A stretch of DNA of 9,471 nt from an uncultured Clostridia bacterium (GCA_947629735.1 CANREX010000054.1:1-9471), one strand, 5' to 3'. Positions 1 through 6,215 are shown, counted from the first letter of the stretch. A program made the numbers and translations. Notes: generated by a model not told the origin, from the sequence alone.

Positions 1-568
1 AATAGCTGTCGAAAATCAGCGCCTTCAAGGGGGCGTCCTCGTCGCCTTGGGGGGCGGGGAAATACTTGACTATGCTTTCGAGCACTTCCTCTATGTTCGT
101 GCCCTCCTTTGCGGAGATGAGGGGCGCGTAGGAAGCGTCCAGCCCTATCACGTCTTCTATCTGCTTTTTCGCCTCGTCAGGGCGGGCGGAAGGCAGGTCG
201 ATTTTGTTTATGACGGGCAGAATTTCGAGGTCATTTTCTATCGCGAGGTAAACGTTTGCGAGCGTCTGCGCCTCTATCCCCTGCGACGCGTCAACTATGA
301 GGATAGCGCCCTCGCACGCGGCGAGAGAGCGGGAAACTTCATATGTGAAATCCACGTGCCCGGGAGTATCTATCAGGTTGAATGTGTATTCATTGCCGTC
401 CTTGGCGTCGTAAAACATTCTGACGGGCGAGTCGAGGAGCTGCTCTTCCATGTCGCGCTTGGACACCTGACCCGTCATCTCCATCAGCCTGTCGGCGAGA
501 GTGGATTTGCCGTGGTCGATATGCGCGATTATGCAGAAATTGCGAATGTATTTGCTCGGCTGTTTCAT
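1..568 (-). CDS. lepA: LepA / elongation factor 4, N-terminal part (cut by window edge)
   Basis: Translating GTPase that binds the ribosome (EF-4). 189 codons are visible; the gene continues past the left edge. I see the P-loop AHIDHGKST (residues 15-23), DTPGH (67-71), NKID (121-124) and SAK (152-154), plus the LepA-typical stretches SLAACEGAI and GIEAQTLANVYLA. The start is ATG at 568, the only ATG after an in-frame TAA, with AGGTGG four bases upstream and a consensus promoter at 600-628. Oddity: residues run EEQLLDS directly into PVRMFYDAKDG (junction at bases 427/428). In B. subtilis LepA, recalled from memory, about 15 residues including ERERGITIKL lie there, so switch I (G2) with its Thr is missing while the frame stays open. 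Family identity is certain. Whether this copy is functional, or the gap is an assembly error, cannot be told here. Confidence 0.96.
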   Translation of the reverse strand, partial: MKQPSKYIRNFCIIAHIDHGKSTLADRLMEMTGQVSKRDMEEQLLDSPVRMFYDAKDGNEYTFNLIDTPGHVDFTYEVSRSLAACEGAILIVDASQGIEAQTLANVYLAIENDLEILPVINKIDLPSARPDEAKKQIEDVIGLDASYAPLISAKEGTNIEEVLESIVKYFPAPQGDEDAPLKALIFDSY

Positions 569-599
569 TTGCCACCTGAATTGCGTTTATTTCCCCTCT

Positions 600-628
600 A
601 TTATATTAAAACCGCGCGCATAAATCAA
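600..628 (-). promoter_or_regulatory. Sigma-A type promoter of lepA
   Basis: On the minus strand TTGATT (628-623), a 17-base spacer and a perfect TATAAT (605-600) lie about 32 bases before the lepA ATG. The predicted transcript start is near 593, giving a leader of roughly 25 bases. The -35 box lies two bases beyond the T-run of the upstream operon's terminator, so the two transcription units are packed tightly. Confidence 0.85.
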
Positions 629-630
629 GG

Positions 631-666
631 AAAAAGGCGCGCAAAGTTTTTTCTTTGCGCGCCTTT
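631..666 (-). terminator. Rho-independent terminator of the ABC exporter operon
   Basis: A perfect 14-bp inverted repeat (633-646 with 653-666, core GGCGCGCAAAG) encloses a 6-base loop. Read on the minus strand it ends in TTTTT (635-631). It lies about 110 bases after the stop codon of the second ABC gene and just before the lepA promoter. The plus-strand side has only CCTTTATAG after the stem, so termination is mainly for minus-strand transcripts. Confidence 0.85.
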
Positions 667-743
667 ATAGCGCCTGTATATTGCCGCACTTTTGTTCGGA
701 CTTATCGTTATAACGCTTATATAACGTCATTATAGCGCCTGTA
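665..743. repeat. Short 14-bp direct repeat pair downstream of the ABC operon
   Basis: TTATAGCGCCTGTA occurs at 665-678 and again at 730-743, 65 bases apart. The segment between them also holds the palindrome CGTTATAACG (706-715). No coding potential or known element is recognised. It lies in the 3' untranslated region of the exporter operon and may be a decayed repeat. Confidence 0.5.
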
Positions 744-776
744 AACGCCTTTTGCCGAACGCGGAATTTGCAAATT

Positions 777-2711
777 TTAATCGAGCTCGAAAGCGCCCGT
801 GTACAGCTGATAGTATTTGCCCTTTTGCGCAATTAACTGCTCGTGGTTGCCGCGCTCTATTATTACGCCGTGTTCGAGCACCATTATCGCCTTGCTGTTG
901 CGCACGGTGGAAAGCCTGTGGGCGATGACGAAAACCGTCCTGCCTTCCATGAGTTTATCCATTCCCTCTTCGATGAGCTTTTCTGTGCGCGTGTCTATCG
1001 AGGACGTCGCCTCGTCGAGAATGAGCACGGGGCAATCGGAGACCATCGCGCGCGCTATGGCGAGCAACTGGTTCTGACCCTGCGAAAGGTTCGACCCGTC
1101 GCCCTTTATCACGGTGCGGTAGCCTTCGGGCAAGTGCCTTATAAAGCTGTCCGCATTGGCGAGCTTTGCCGCGTTTATGCACTCTTCGTCGGTGGCGTCG
1201 AGCCTGCCGTAGCGGATATTGTCCATAACCGTGCCCGTGAACAGGTGCGTATCCTGCAAGACTATGCCGAGCGATTTGCGCAAATCGGGCTTGGAGATGT
1301 CGCGTATATTTATTCCGTCGTAGGTGATTTCCCCCGACTGTATGTCGTAAAAGCGGTTTATCAGGTTTGTTATCGTCGTCTTGCCCGCGCCCGTCGCCCC
1401 GACGAACGCTATCTTTTGCCCGGGCTTTGCGTAGAGGCTTATATTTTTGAGTATGACTTTGTCTTCCGTATAGCCGAACGTCACGTCGTTAAAGCGTATA
1501 TCGCCCTTTAACGGAATGTACTCGAACGTGCCGTCCGCATTGGGCTTCTTCCACGCCCAGCCGCCTTCGGGACATTCGTTATGGGTCAGGGTGATGTCTC
1601 CGCCCTTATCCTCGGAAGGCGTATCCGTCATCTCGAATATGCGCTCCGCGCCTGCAAGCGCCATGACGATAGCGCTGAACTGCTGACTTACCTGCATTAC
1701 GGGCATATTGAATTGGCGGGAATACATCAAAAACGACACGAGCATGCCCGCCATGACGGCTATTCTGTTCGTCTCACCCGCGTTCCACACCGAGCTGTAT
1801 ATGGAGAGCAAGCCCGCCTCGCTGTGACCTACCGCGATTATCATTATCCCGACAAACGCCACCAAAACGTACTGCAAATAGCCTATGTTGTTTATAACGG
1901 GTCCCATGATAAACGCGTAGGTGTTGGCTTTGTAGCCCGCGCGGTTTAACTCGTCGTTGACGACTTTGAACTCCTCCCTCGCCTTCTGCTCATGGCAGAA
2001 AACCTTGATGACCTTCTGTCCTTCGGTCATCTCCTCGACGTAGCCGTTGAGGTTGCCGAGGGCGCGCTGGTGCATGACGTATTCCTTTGCCGACTTGCCG
2101 CCGATATATTTTATCATGAACGCGGAACAAGCCAGAATCAGCAGGATAACGAGGAGTAGCGTCACGCTGTACAGCAGCATGAACACGAATATCGCGACGA
2201 GCGTTATCACCGAAGATATAATCTGCGGAATGGTCTGCGAGAGCAGCTGGCGCATCGTGTCCACGTCGTTGGTGTAAAAACTCATTATGTCGCCGTGGGT
2301 GTGGGAATCGAAGTACTTGATGGGAAGATACTGCATCTTGGTGAACATATCTTCGCGCAGCTTCAACAGCGTGCCGTTGGCGATATACATCATTATCAGG
2401 TTATAGGAAAAGGACGACAACGAGCCCACGAGATAGGTGCAGCCCATGAATATTATGTTGGGATAGACCACTCCTTTCAAATCCGCGTGCGCGCCGTTTG
2501 CTATCAATTCCTTGATTATATAGGAGACCCTCGAAGCCGCGGTGACGTTGGCGACCGACGCGAGCAGGACGAATATGAACACGAACGCCGTAGCGAGTTT
2601 GTTGTTGGCGAACGCGTACTTTATCACTCTGCCGAGCGTTTTCATGGGGGTCTTTGCGCGTTTTCTGCCCTTGAAGTTTGCCTGAGGGGCTAAATTTTCT
2701 TTCTTACTCAT
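777..2711 (-). CDS. ABC exporter half-transporter with intact ATPase site (BmrD/LmrD-like subunit)
   Basis: Integral membrane ABC exporter subunit of 644 residues: a basic N-terminal tail (1-35), a six-helix transmembrane domain (about 36-355) and a C-terminal nucleotide-binding domain (about 400-644). Seen: Walker A GATGAGKTT (438-446), Q-loop Q486, signature LSQGQ (542-546), Walker B VLILDE with catalytic E567, and H-loop H598. The LSQGQ signature, rather than LSGGQ, is what heterodimeric exporters such as TM288 carry in the subunit whose signature faces the degenerate site. Its ATG overlaps the end of the preceding ABC gene (GAAAATGAGTAAG, 8 bases shared), so translation is coupled and the two are expected to form one heterodimer. 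Substrate is unknown; drugs or lipids are usual for the family, and nothing here decides it. Confidence 0.93.
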   Translation of the reverse strand: MSKKENLAPQANFKGRKRAKTPMKTLGRVIKYAFANNKLATAFVFIFVLLASVANVTAASRVSYIIKELIANGAHADLKGVVYPNIIFMGCTYLVGSLSSFSYNLIMMYIANGTLLKLREDMFTKMQYLPIKYFDSHTHGDIMSFYTNDVDTMRQLLSQTIPQIISSVITLVAIFVFMLLYSVTLLLVILLILACSAFMIKYIGGKSAKEYVMHQRALGNLNGYVEEMTEGQKVIKVFCHEQKAREEFKVVNDELNRAGYKANTYAFIMGPVINNIGYLQYVLVAFVGIMIIAVGHSEAGLLSIYSSVWNAGETNRIAVMAGMLVSFLMYSRQFNMPVMQVSQQFSAIVMALAGAERIFEMTDTPSEDKGGDITLTHNECPEGGWAWKKPNADGTFEYIPLKGDIRFNDVTFGYTEDKVILKNISLYAKPGQKIAFVGATGAGKTTITNLINRFYDIQSGEITYDGINIRDISKPDLRKSLGIVLQDTHLFTGTVMDNIRYGRLDATDEECINAAKLANADSFIRHLPEGYRTVIKGDGSNLSQGQNQLLAIARAMVSDCPVLILDEATSSIDTRTEKLIEEGMDKLMEGRTVFVIAHRLSTVRNSKAIMVLEHGVIIERGNHEQLIAQKGKYYQLYTGAFELD

Positions 2712-4467
2712 TTTCTTCCCCTCCTTTTATCTGCGAGAGATAGATTTCCGAATATATCGCGTTTGATTTCAGCAGCTCTTCGTGCGTGCCTATCGCGTCA
2801 ATCCTGCCCTCGTCGAGAACTATGATTTTATCCGCGTCCTGCACGGAAGCTATCCTCTGCGCGATTATTATCTTTGTCATGTCGGGCGCGTACGCTTTGA
2901 GCGCCGCCCTTATCTTTGCGTCCGTCTTCGTATCGACCGCCGAAGTGGAATCATCGAAGATTATTATCTTGGGCTTTTTGAGGAGAGCGCGGGCTATGCA
3001 TAGCCTCTGCTTCTGTCCGCCCGAGACGTTGACGCCGCCCTGCCCCAAGTCGTAATCGTAGCCGCCGGGGAGGTTGTCGATAAATTCGTCGGCGCACGCC
3101 TGTTTTGCGGCGAGGCGGATATCCTCGTCGGTGGCGTTCTCGTCGCCCCAGCGCAGATTTTCGGCTATCGTGCCCGAAAAGAGCACGTTCTTTTGTAAGA
3201 CCATTGCGACTTTATCGCGCAAGACGTTGAGTTCGTAATTTCTGACGTCCACTCCGCCCACTTTGACCGAGCCCTGCGCCACGTCGTAAAGGCGGGGAAT
3301 CAGGGAGACGAGCGAGCTCTTGCCCGAACCCGTCGCGCCTATAATGCCCACCGTCTCGCCCGAAGCGATATGCAGTTTGATGTCCTTCAAAACCATCAGT
3401 TCGGACTTTTGCGTGTAGCAGAAGTCTACGTCGTTGAAGTCTATCGAGCCGTCCGCGACCTCGAACACGGGGTCTACGGGCTTGGGCAAAGTCGTCCTTT
3501 CGTTGAGGACTTCGCAAATTCTGTCCATCGAGCCCTTGGAAAGGGTTATGTAGTTGAGGCACATGGCGACCATCATTATTCCCGAAAGTATCTGCGCGGA
3601 ATACTGAATGAGCGTCTGTATCTGCGAGGGCGTGACGTTGCCCGCGATATTGCCGACGTACATGTTAGAGCCTATCGTGAGTATGCAGATATTGACTATG
3701 AACATGACGAGCGTCGTCATGGGCATGAGCACGGTTAAAATGCGCTCCGCCTTGACGGAATAGGTGTAAAGTTCGCCCGCGGCGTGGCGCATTTTGGAGA
3801 TTTCCCTGTCCTCGCGCACGTAAGATTTGACGACGCGTATGCCCGTCAAGTCCTCCTGCACCACCGCGTTGAGTCCGTCGTATTTTTTGAACATCGTCCT
3901 GAAATAGGGAACGACTTTGTACATGCACACCGCAATGACTATCGATAAAACTACCGCCGCGCCGCCGAAAACGAGCGCCATAAACGGCTCTATCATGACC
4001 GTCATTATTATCGCGGAGATGAAGAGCACCGGCGCGCGCACCAACATTCTTATGCACATCTGGTACGCCATCTGCACGTTGGTAACGTCAGTCGTGATAC
4101 GCGTTATCAAACTTGCGGTGGAGTAGTTGTCAATATTGGCGAAGGAATACGTCTGCAAGTTGTTGTACATGTCCTCGCGCAAATTATGCGCAAACCCGCA
4201 GGAAGCCTTCGCGCCGAGTTTCCCGCCGTAAATGCCGCAAACCATGGCGAATACGCCGCAGACGATCATCAGAACGGAATACAAAACGATATTTCCGCTG
4301 TTGACCGTGCCTATCGCGGGATCGGCGAGATTTTCCAGCTCATGAACGATAAACGTCATGAGAAAGGGAATTATAATCTCCATGACCGCTTCGCCCACCA
4401 TGAATATCGGGCAAAGTATGGAAGAGAGTTTGTATTCCCTTACGCTTTTTAACAATGTCCTGAACAT
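2704..4467 (-). CDS. ABC exporter half-transporter with degenerate ATPase site (BmrC/LmrC-like subunit)
   Basis: First gene of the exporter operon, 587 residues: six-helix transmembrane domain (about 15-310) and nucleotide-binding domain (about 340-587). Seen: Walker A GATGSGKSS (377-385), Q-loop Q425, canonical VSGGQ signature (481-485), but Walker B reads IIIFDD (501-506) with Asp506 where the catalytic Glu should be, and the H-loop position is Gln537 (IIIAQRIAS). Both changes are the known hallmark of the degenerate subunit of heterodimeric exporters such as TM287/288. The start ATG at 4467 has GAGGTAG a few bases upstream and follows a consensus promoter. It overlaps the next ABC gene by 8 bases. 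The consensus site is inferred to form between this VSGGQ and the partner's Walker motifs. Substrate unknown. Confidence 0.93.
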   Translation of the reverse strand: MFRTLLKSVREYKLSSILCPIFMVGEAVMEIIIPFLMTFIVHELENLADPAIGTVNSGNIVLYSVLMIVCGVFAMVCGIYGGKLGAKASCGFAHNLREDMYNNLQTYSFANIDNYSTASLITRITTDVTNVQMAYQMCIRMLVRAPVLFISAIIMTVMIEPFMALVFGGAAVVLSIVIAVCMYKVVPYFRTMFKKYDGLNAVVQEDLTGIRVVKSYVREDREISKMRHAAGELYTYSVKAERILTVLMPMTTLVMFIVNICILTIGSNMYVGNIAGNVTPSQIQTLIQYSAQILSGIMMVAMCLNYITLSKGSMDRICEVLNERTTLPKPVDPVFEVADGSIDFNDVDFCYTQKSELMVLKDIKLHIASGETVGIIGATGSGKSSLVSLIPRLYDVAQGSVKVGGVDVRNYELNVLRDKVAMVLQKNVLFSGTIAENLRWGDENATDEDIRLAAKQACADEFIDNLPGGYDYDLGQGGVNVSGGQKQRLCIARALLKKPKIIIFDDSTSAVDTKTDAKIRAALKAYAPDMTKIIIAQRIASVQDADKIIVLDEGRIDAIGTHEELLKSNAIYSEIYLSQIKGGEENE

Positions 4468-4522
4468 TAACTACCTCTTTCACGCCTTTCTGGTGAATCT
4501 TTTCTTGAAAACAACATTCATT

Positions 4523-4551
4523 ATTATAGCTATTTTTAAAATTTATGTCAA
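4523..4551 (-). promoter_or_regulatory. Consensus promoter of the ABC exporter operon
   Basis: On the minus strand a perfect TTGACA (4551-4546), a 17-base spacer and a perfect TATAAT (4528-4523) stand about 55 bases before the first ABC start. The predicted leader is near 48 bases. A match to both hexamers suggests strong basal transcription. No clear operator palindrome is seen over it; the tandem repeats at 4627-4722 lie about 75 bases further upstream. Confidence 0.9.
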
Positions 4552-4626
4552 CCCGTATGCCGCGTATATAATAATAAAGATTATGAAATTTGTATGAAAA
4601 ATTACATGCCGCATTATATGCCGCGC

Positions 4627-4754
4627 CGCGCATAGTTAGCACTGTTTTGTCAAATAAGTTTAAAGCGGCGCGCATAGTTAGCACTGTTTTGTCAAATAAG
4701 TTTAAAGCGGCGCGCATAGTTAAAATGGGTTAAAGTATGTTTAAAGCGGCGCGC
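4627..4754. repeat. 42-bp tandem repeat block sharing its core with the adjacent terminator
   Basis: This is the main content of the gene-free stretch 4468-4823. Two identical 42-bp units (4627-4668, 4669-4710) are followed by a partial third that matches up to 4722. The sub-motif GTTTAAAGCGGCGCGC occurs three times, at 4658-4673, 4700-4715 and 4739-4754, with spacings of 42 and 39. The last copy is the left arm of the terminator hairpin at 4744-4780. Each full unit, read on the minus strand, carries TTGACA but no -10 box at 16-18 bases. Function unknown. Confidence 0.9.
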
Positions 4755-4780
4755 CGAGCTGAAAACTCGGCGCGCCGCTT
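4744..4780 (-). terminator. Hairpin terminator after the GIY-YIG gene
   Basis: A 15-bp perfect stem (4744-4758 with 4766-4780) with a 7-base loop lies 44 bases after the nuclease stop codon. On the minus strand the stem ends in TTTAAAC, a modest T-run. On the plus strand it is followed by ATGGGTTTTTT, so it could work both ways. Its arm sequence is repeated in the tandem repeats further downstream on the minus strand. Confidence 0.7.
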
Positions 4781-4823
4781 ATGGGTTTTTTATCAAATGA
4801 CTGTACGCTTGTTATTCTATAAG

Positions 4824-5675
4824 TCAGTTATCGTTATATCCGTGACGAACGGTATCAAATACTTTTTTCCAATATGTTTCTCTTTGCAAGATTTTTCCGT
4901 CGTCGAATCGCATACCGAAGTACTCTATAACGGTAAAGGTGAAATTCTCCTTGAAATACGTCTCCCCTTTTTCTTCTAATAAATTCCGAAGCTCTTTATT
5001 TCCACCAGAATATGTAGCAGAATAATTACCCCAGCGCTGTGCAACGCCTTTTCCGTCACCCGTCGCAGAGCCTATGTACAGTTTTCCCGTTTTGGTGTCC
5101 GTTAGGCAATAAATTCCCTTAATGTTTTCGAGAATTTTCCTAAGAGACGGATTTTTATAGCCGTCGAGGGTTGCTTTCAGTTCAACAAAGCCAAGAGATA
5201 TGGAGTCGAGGCTGAATACCGCGTCCTCTTCATAAGCCTTTTCGCAAACCTTTATGACCTCGCACTCATCGAGAAACTTTGAGAGATTGAAAATAAATCT
5301 CCCCATGGAATTTCCTTTGGAAAGGCGGACGATTACCCGACCTAAAAATGCGTCGTATTCATGAAGCGGTTCATAGGCGCACGAACCTGAGAGCGGAACG
5401 GACAAAACTTTTCCGACGGCAACGAGTATCCATTCGTTATTGCGTTCCATCTGCAAGAACCCGACACAAAGGTCGCCCTCATGAAAGCAACGTTGTTTAC
5501 CGAAGTGGGAAGGATAAGCGTACCAAACGTCCTTTTCGACGGGTTCGCGCTCGTCTTCTTTCCACATTTCAAAATATTTCTTACCGCCTTTTCCGTGCGA
5601 GATATTCAGACTGATTTTAGCATGGTCGATTTGTTCCTGCGAAAAGCGGAGCAGGTCGTTGAGTTTGATAACCAT
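4824..5675 (-). CDS. GIY-YIG nuclease family protein with uncharacterised N-terminal domain
   Basis: Predicted DNA-cleaving protein of 283 residues. The C-terminal GIY-YIG domain shows GIY (187-189), YIG (200-202), the catalytic Arg in RWGNY (R214), the metal-binding Glu in QRETYW (E266) and a final Asn in GYNDN (N281), so all expected active-site residues are present. Residues 1-185 resemble the N-terminal half of other bacterial GIY-YIG family proteins I recall (a segment like GDLCVGFLQ...VGKV, then a GRVIVRL segment), but its role is unknown. I chose ATG 5675, four bases after the stop of the upstream small gene. A longer reading from TTG at 5708 would overlap that gene. No good Shine-Dalgarno lies at normal distance (GAGG is 18 bases away), which suggests coupled translation. 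Sampled base composition is lower in GC than the ABC and pyr genes. It could be a restriction- or defence-like nuclease or a repair enzyme; the sequence does not decide. Confidence 0.85.
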   Translation of the reverse strand: MVIKLNDLLRFSQEQIDHAKISLNISHGKGGKKYFEMWKEDEREPVEKDVWYAYPSHFGKQRCFHEGDLCVGFLQMERNNEWILVAVGKVLSVPLSGSCAYEPLHEYDAFLGRVIVRLSKGNSMGRFIFNLSKFLDECEVIKVCEKAYEEDAVFSLDSISLGFVELKATLDGYKNPSLRKILENIKGIYCLTDTKTGKLYIGSATGDGKGVAQRWGNYSATYSGGNKELRNLLEEKGETYFKENFTFTVIEYFGMRFDDGKILQRETYWKKVFDTVRHGYNDN

Positions 5676-5679
5676 AATT

Positions 5680-5922
5680 TTACTTGAAATATACCTCAAA
5701 ATCTCCAAACGAGCTAACTTTCTGCAACTTCACATCGGGGAAAGACGTAACAATTTGAATCTTTATCGTCTCTGTGCAAAACGACGGATTCGTTGAAACT
5801 TTCACTTTATAATCCGGAAACGAATCAACAAATTGGACTTTGATATCGGGAAACGAATTCACAACTTGAAAAGTAACCTTTCTCCCTTTTAGCGTTGCCA
5901 AATATCCTTTACTTAACGACAT
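5680..5922 (-). CDS. Small SF(P)D-repeat protein, function unknown
   Basis: 80-residue protein I cannot assign to a named family with confidence. It is built of short repeats: the pair SF recurs at residues 23, 34, 47, 60 and 71 (spacings 11, 13, 13, 11), three times as SFPD and once as SFGD, each separated by alternating hydrophobic/polar strands such as IKVQFVD. This pattern suggests a small beta-solenoid or stacked beta-hairpins. There is no signal peptide or membrane segment. The ATG at 5922 has a perfect AGGAGG eight bases upstream. An ATG-headed extension to 5961 would start inside the promoter and is rejected. It is the first gene of an operon with the GIY-YIG nuclease (4-base gap), under the operator-containing promoter shared with the divergent XRE gene. 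A role as partner, inhibitor or sensor of the nuclease is inference only. Confidence 0.8.
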   Translation of the reverse strand: MSLSKGYLATLKGRKVTFQVVNSFPDIKVQFVDSFPDYKVKVSTNPSFCTETIKIQIVTSFPDVKLQKVSSFGDFEVYFK

Positions 5923-5951
5923 GCAATTAACCTCCTGAATTCTGTAATTAT

Positions 5952-5980
5952 ATTCTATCAAGTCTAATAAGACTTGTCAA
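5952..5980 (-). promoter_or_regulatory. Promoter of the SF-repeat / GIY-YIG operon
   Basis: On the minus strand TTGACA (5980-5975), a 17-base spacer and TAGAAT (5957-5952) stand 30 bases before the ATG at 5922. The predicted start near 5945 leaves a leader of about 23 bases containing the AGGAGG site. The spacer is almost entirely filled by the palindrome at 5959-5976, the geometry of a repressible promoter. Confidence 0.85.
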
Positions 5981-5982
5981 GT
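5959..5982. promoter_or_regulatory. Palindromic operator, probably bound by the XRE regulator
   Basis: CAAGTCT-AATA-AGACTTG (5959-5976) is a perfect 7-bp inverted repeat. A third half-site, CAAGT at 5978-5982, makes a second overlapping palindrome with the right arm (ACTTG-T-CAAGT, 5972-5982). The block covers the spacer and -35 box of the minus-strand promoter and sits just upstream of the plus-strand XRE promoter. Binding by the adjacent XRE protein is inferred from position and symmetry. Confidence 0.75.
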
Positions 5983-6002
5983 ATTTTAAGATTTGCTTCG
6001 CC

Positions 6003-6008
6003 TATAAT
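6003..6008 (+). promoter_or_regulatory. -10 box of the XRE gene; transcript predicted leaderless
   Basis: A perfect TATAAT ends six bases before the ATG at 6015, so transcription would begin at or next to the start codon. No Shine-Dalgarno sequence exists between -10 and ATG. The -35 region at 17 bases (AGTATT, 5980-5985) is poor, which would fit a promoter that is weak or activated by a factor bound at the neighbouring operator, as with phage lambda PRM. Inference from spacing only. Confidence 0.6.
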
Positions 6009-6014
6009 AATTCT

Positions 6015-6215
6015 ATGAAGTTCAAAGAACGGTTGAAAGAACTGCGCACAACAAACGGATTAAGTCAAATGCAGCTTGCGCAGGCGGTAGGATTGAGCCA
6101 ATCGGCGATTGCAAAGTGGGAACTCGGCAAGACCGAACCGACCGCATCTGCAATCATTCTGCTTGCCGCTTTCTTTGATGAAACCACCGATTATCTTTTG
6201 GGCGTTACAGATTAA
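6015..6215 (+). CDS. XRE-family (Cro/CI-like) helix-turn-helix regulator
   Basis: 66-residue DNA-binding protein consisting essentially of one HTH_3 domain (about 4-58): the LKELRTTNGLSQMQLAQAVGL helix pair is followed by the recognition helix SQSAIAKWELGK and the closing segment AFFDETTDYLLGV, typical of small phage-like repressors. There is no extra oligomerisation or protease domain. It is transcribed divergently from the SF-repeat/GIY-YIG operon across a 92-base gap containing the operator at 5959-5982, so it most likely represses that operon and controls itself. The ATG has no Shine-Dalgarno and the transcript is probably leaderless. A terminator follows 37 bases after the stop. The HTH family call is secure; the target genes are inferred. 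Confidence 0.92.
   Translation: MKFKERLKELRTTNGLSQMQLAQAVGLSQSAIAKWELGKTEPTASAIILLAAFFDETTDYLLGVTD

Noticed and set aside
47..670. Plus-strand open frame of 207 codons opposite lepA
   Set aside because: It is the antisense shadow of the lepA gene and its terminator; it lacks a domain, and the minus strand clearly encodes LepA.
843..1511. Long plus-strand open frame opposite the ABC gene
   Set aside because: Antisense shadow over a well-recognised nucleotide-binding domain; similar shadows occur over the other ABC gene and pyrD because stops are rare opposite GC-rich codons.
4627..4710. TTGACA in each tandem unit as an array of promoters
   Set aside because: No -10 box lies 16-18 bases downstream; the only TATAAT nearby is 29 bases away from the last copy.
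4340..4717. Minus-strand open frame encoding twice MRAALNLFDKTVLT
   Set aside because: It is simply the 42-bp tandem repeat translated (42 is a multiple of 3) and then overlaps the ABC promoter and the start of the first ABC gene in another frame; no Shine-Dalgarno and no protein-like composition afterwards.
4627..4722. Possible CRISPR array
   Set aside because: The units are directly adjacent without spacers, and no cas genes are present.
5923..5961. 13-residue N-terminal extension of the SF-repeat protein
   Set aside because: It would begin inside the promoter and operator; ATG 5922 has a perfect AGGAGG at eight bases.
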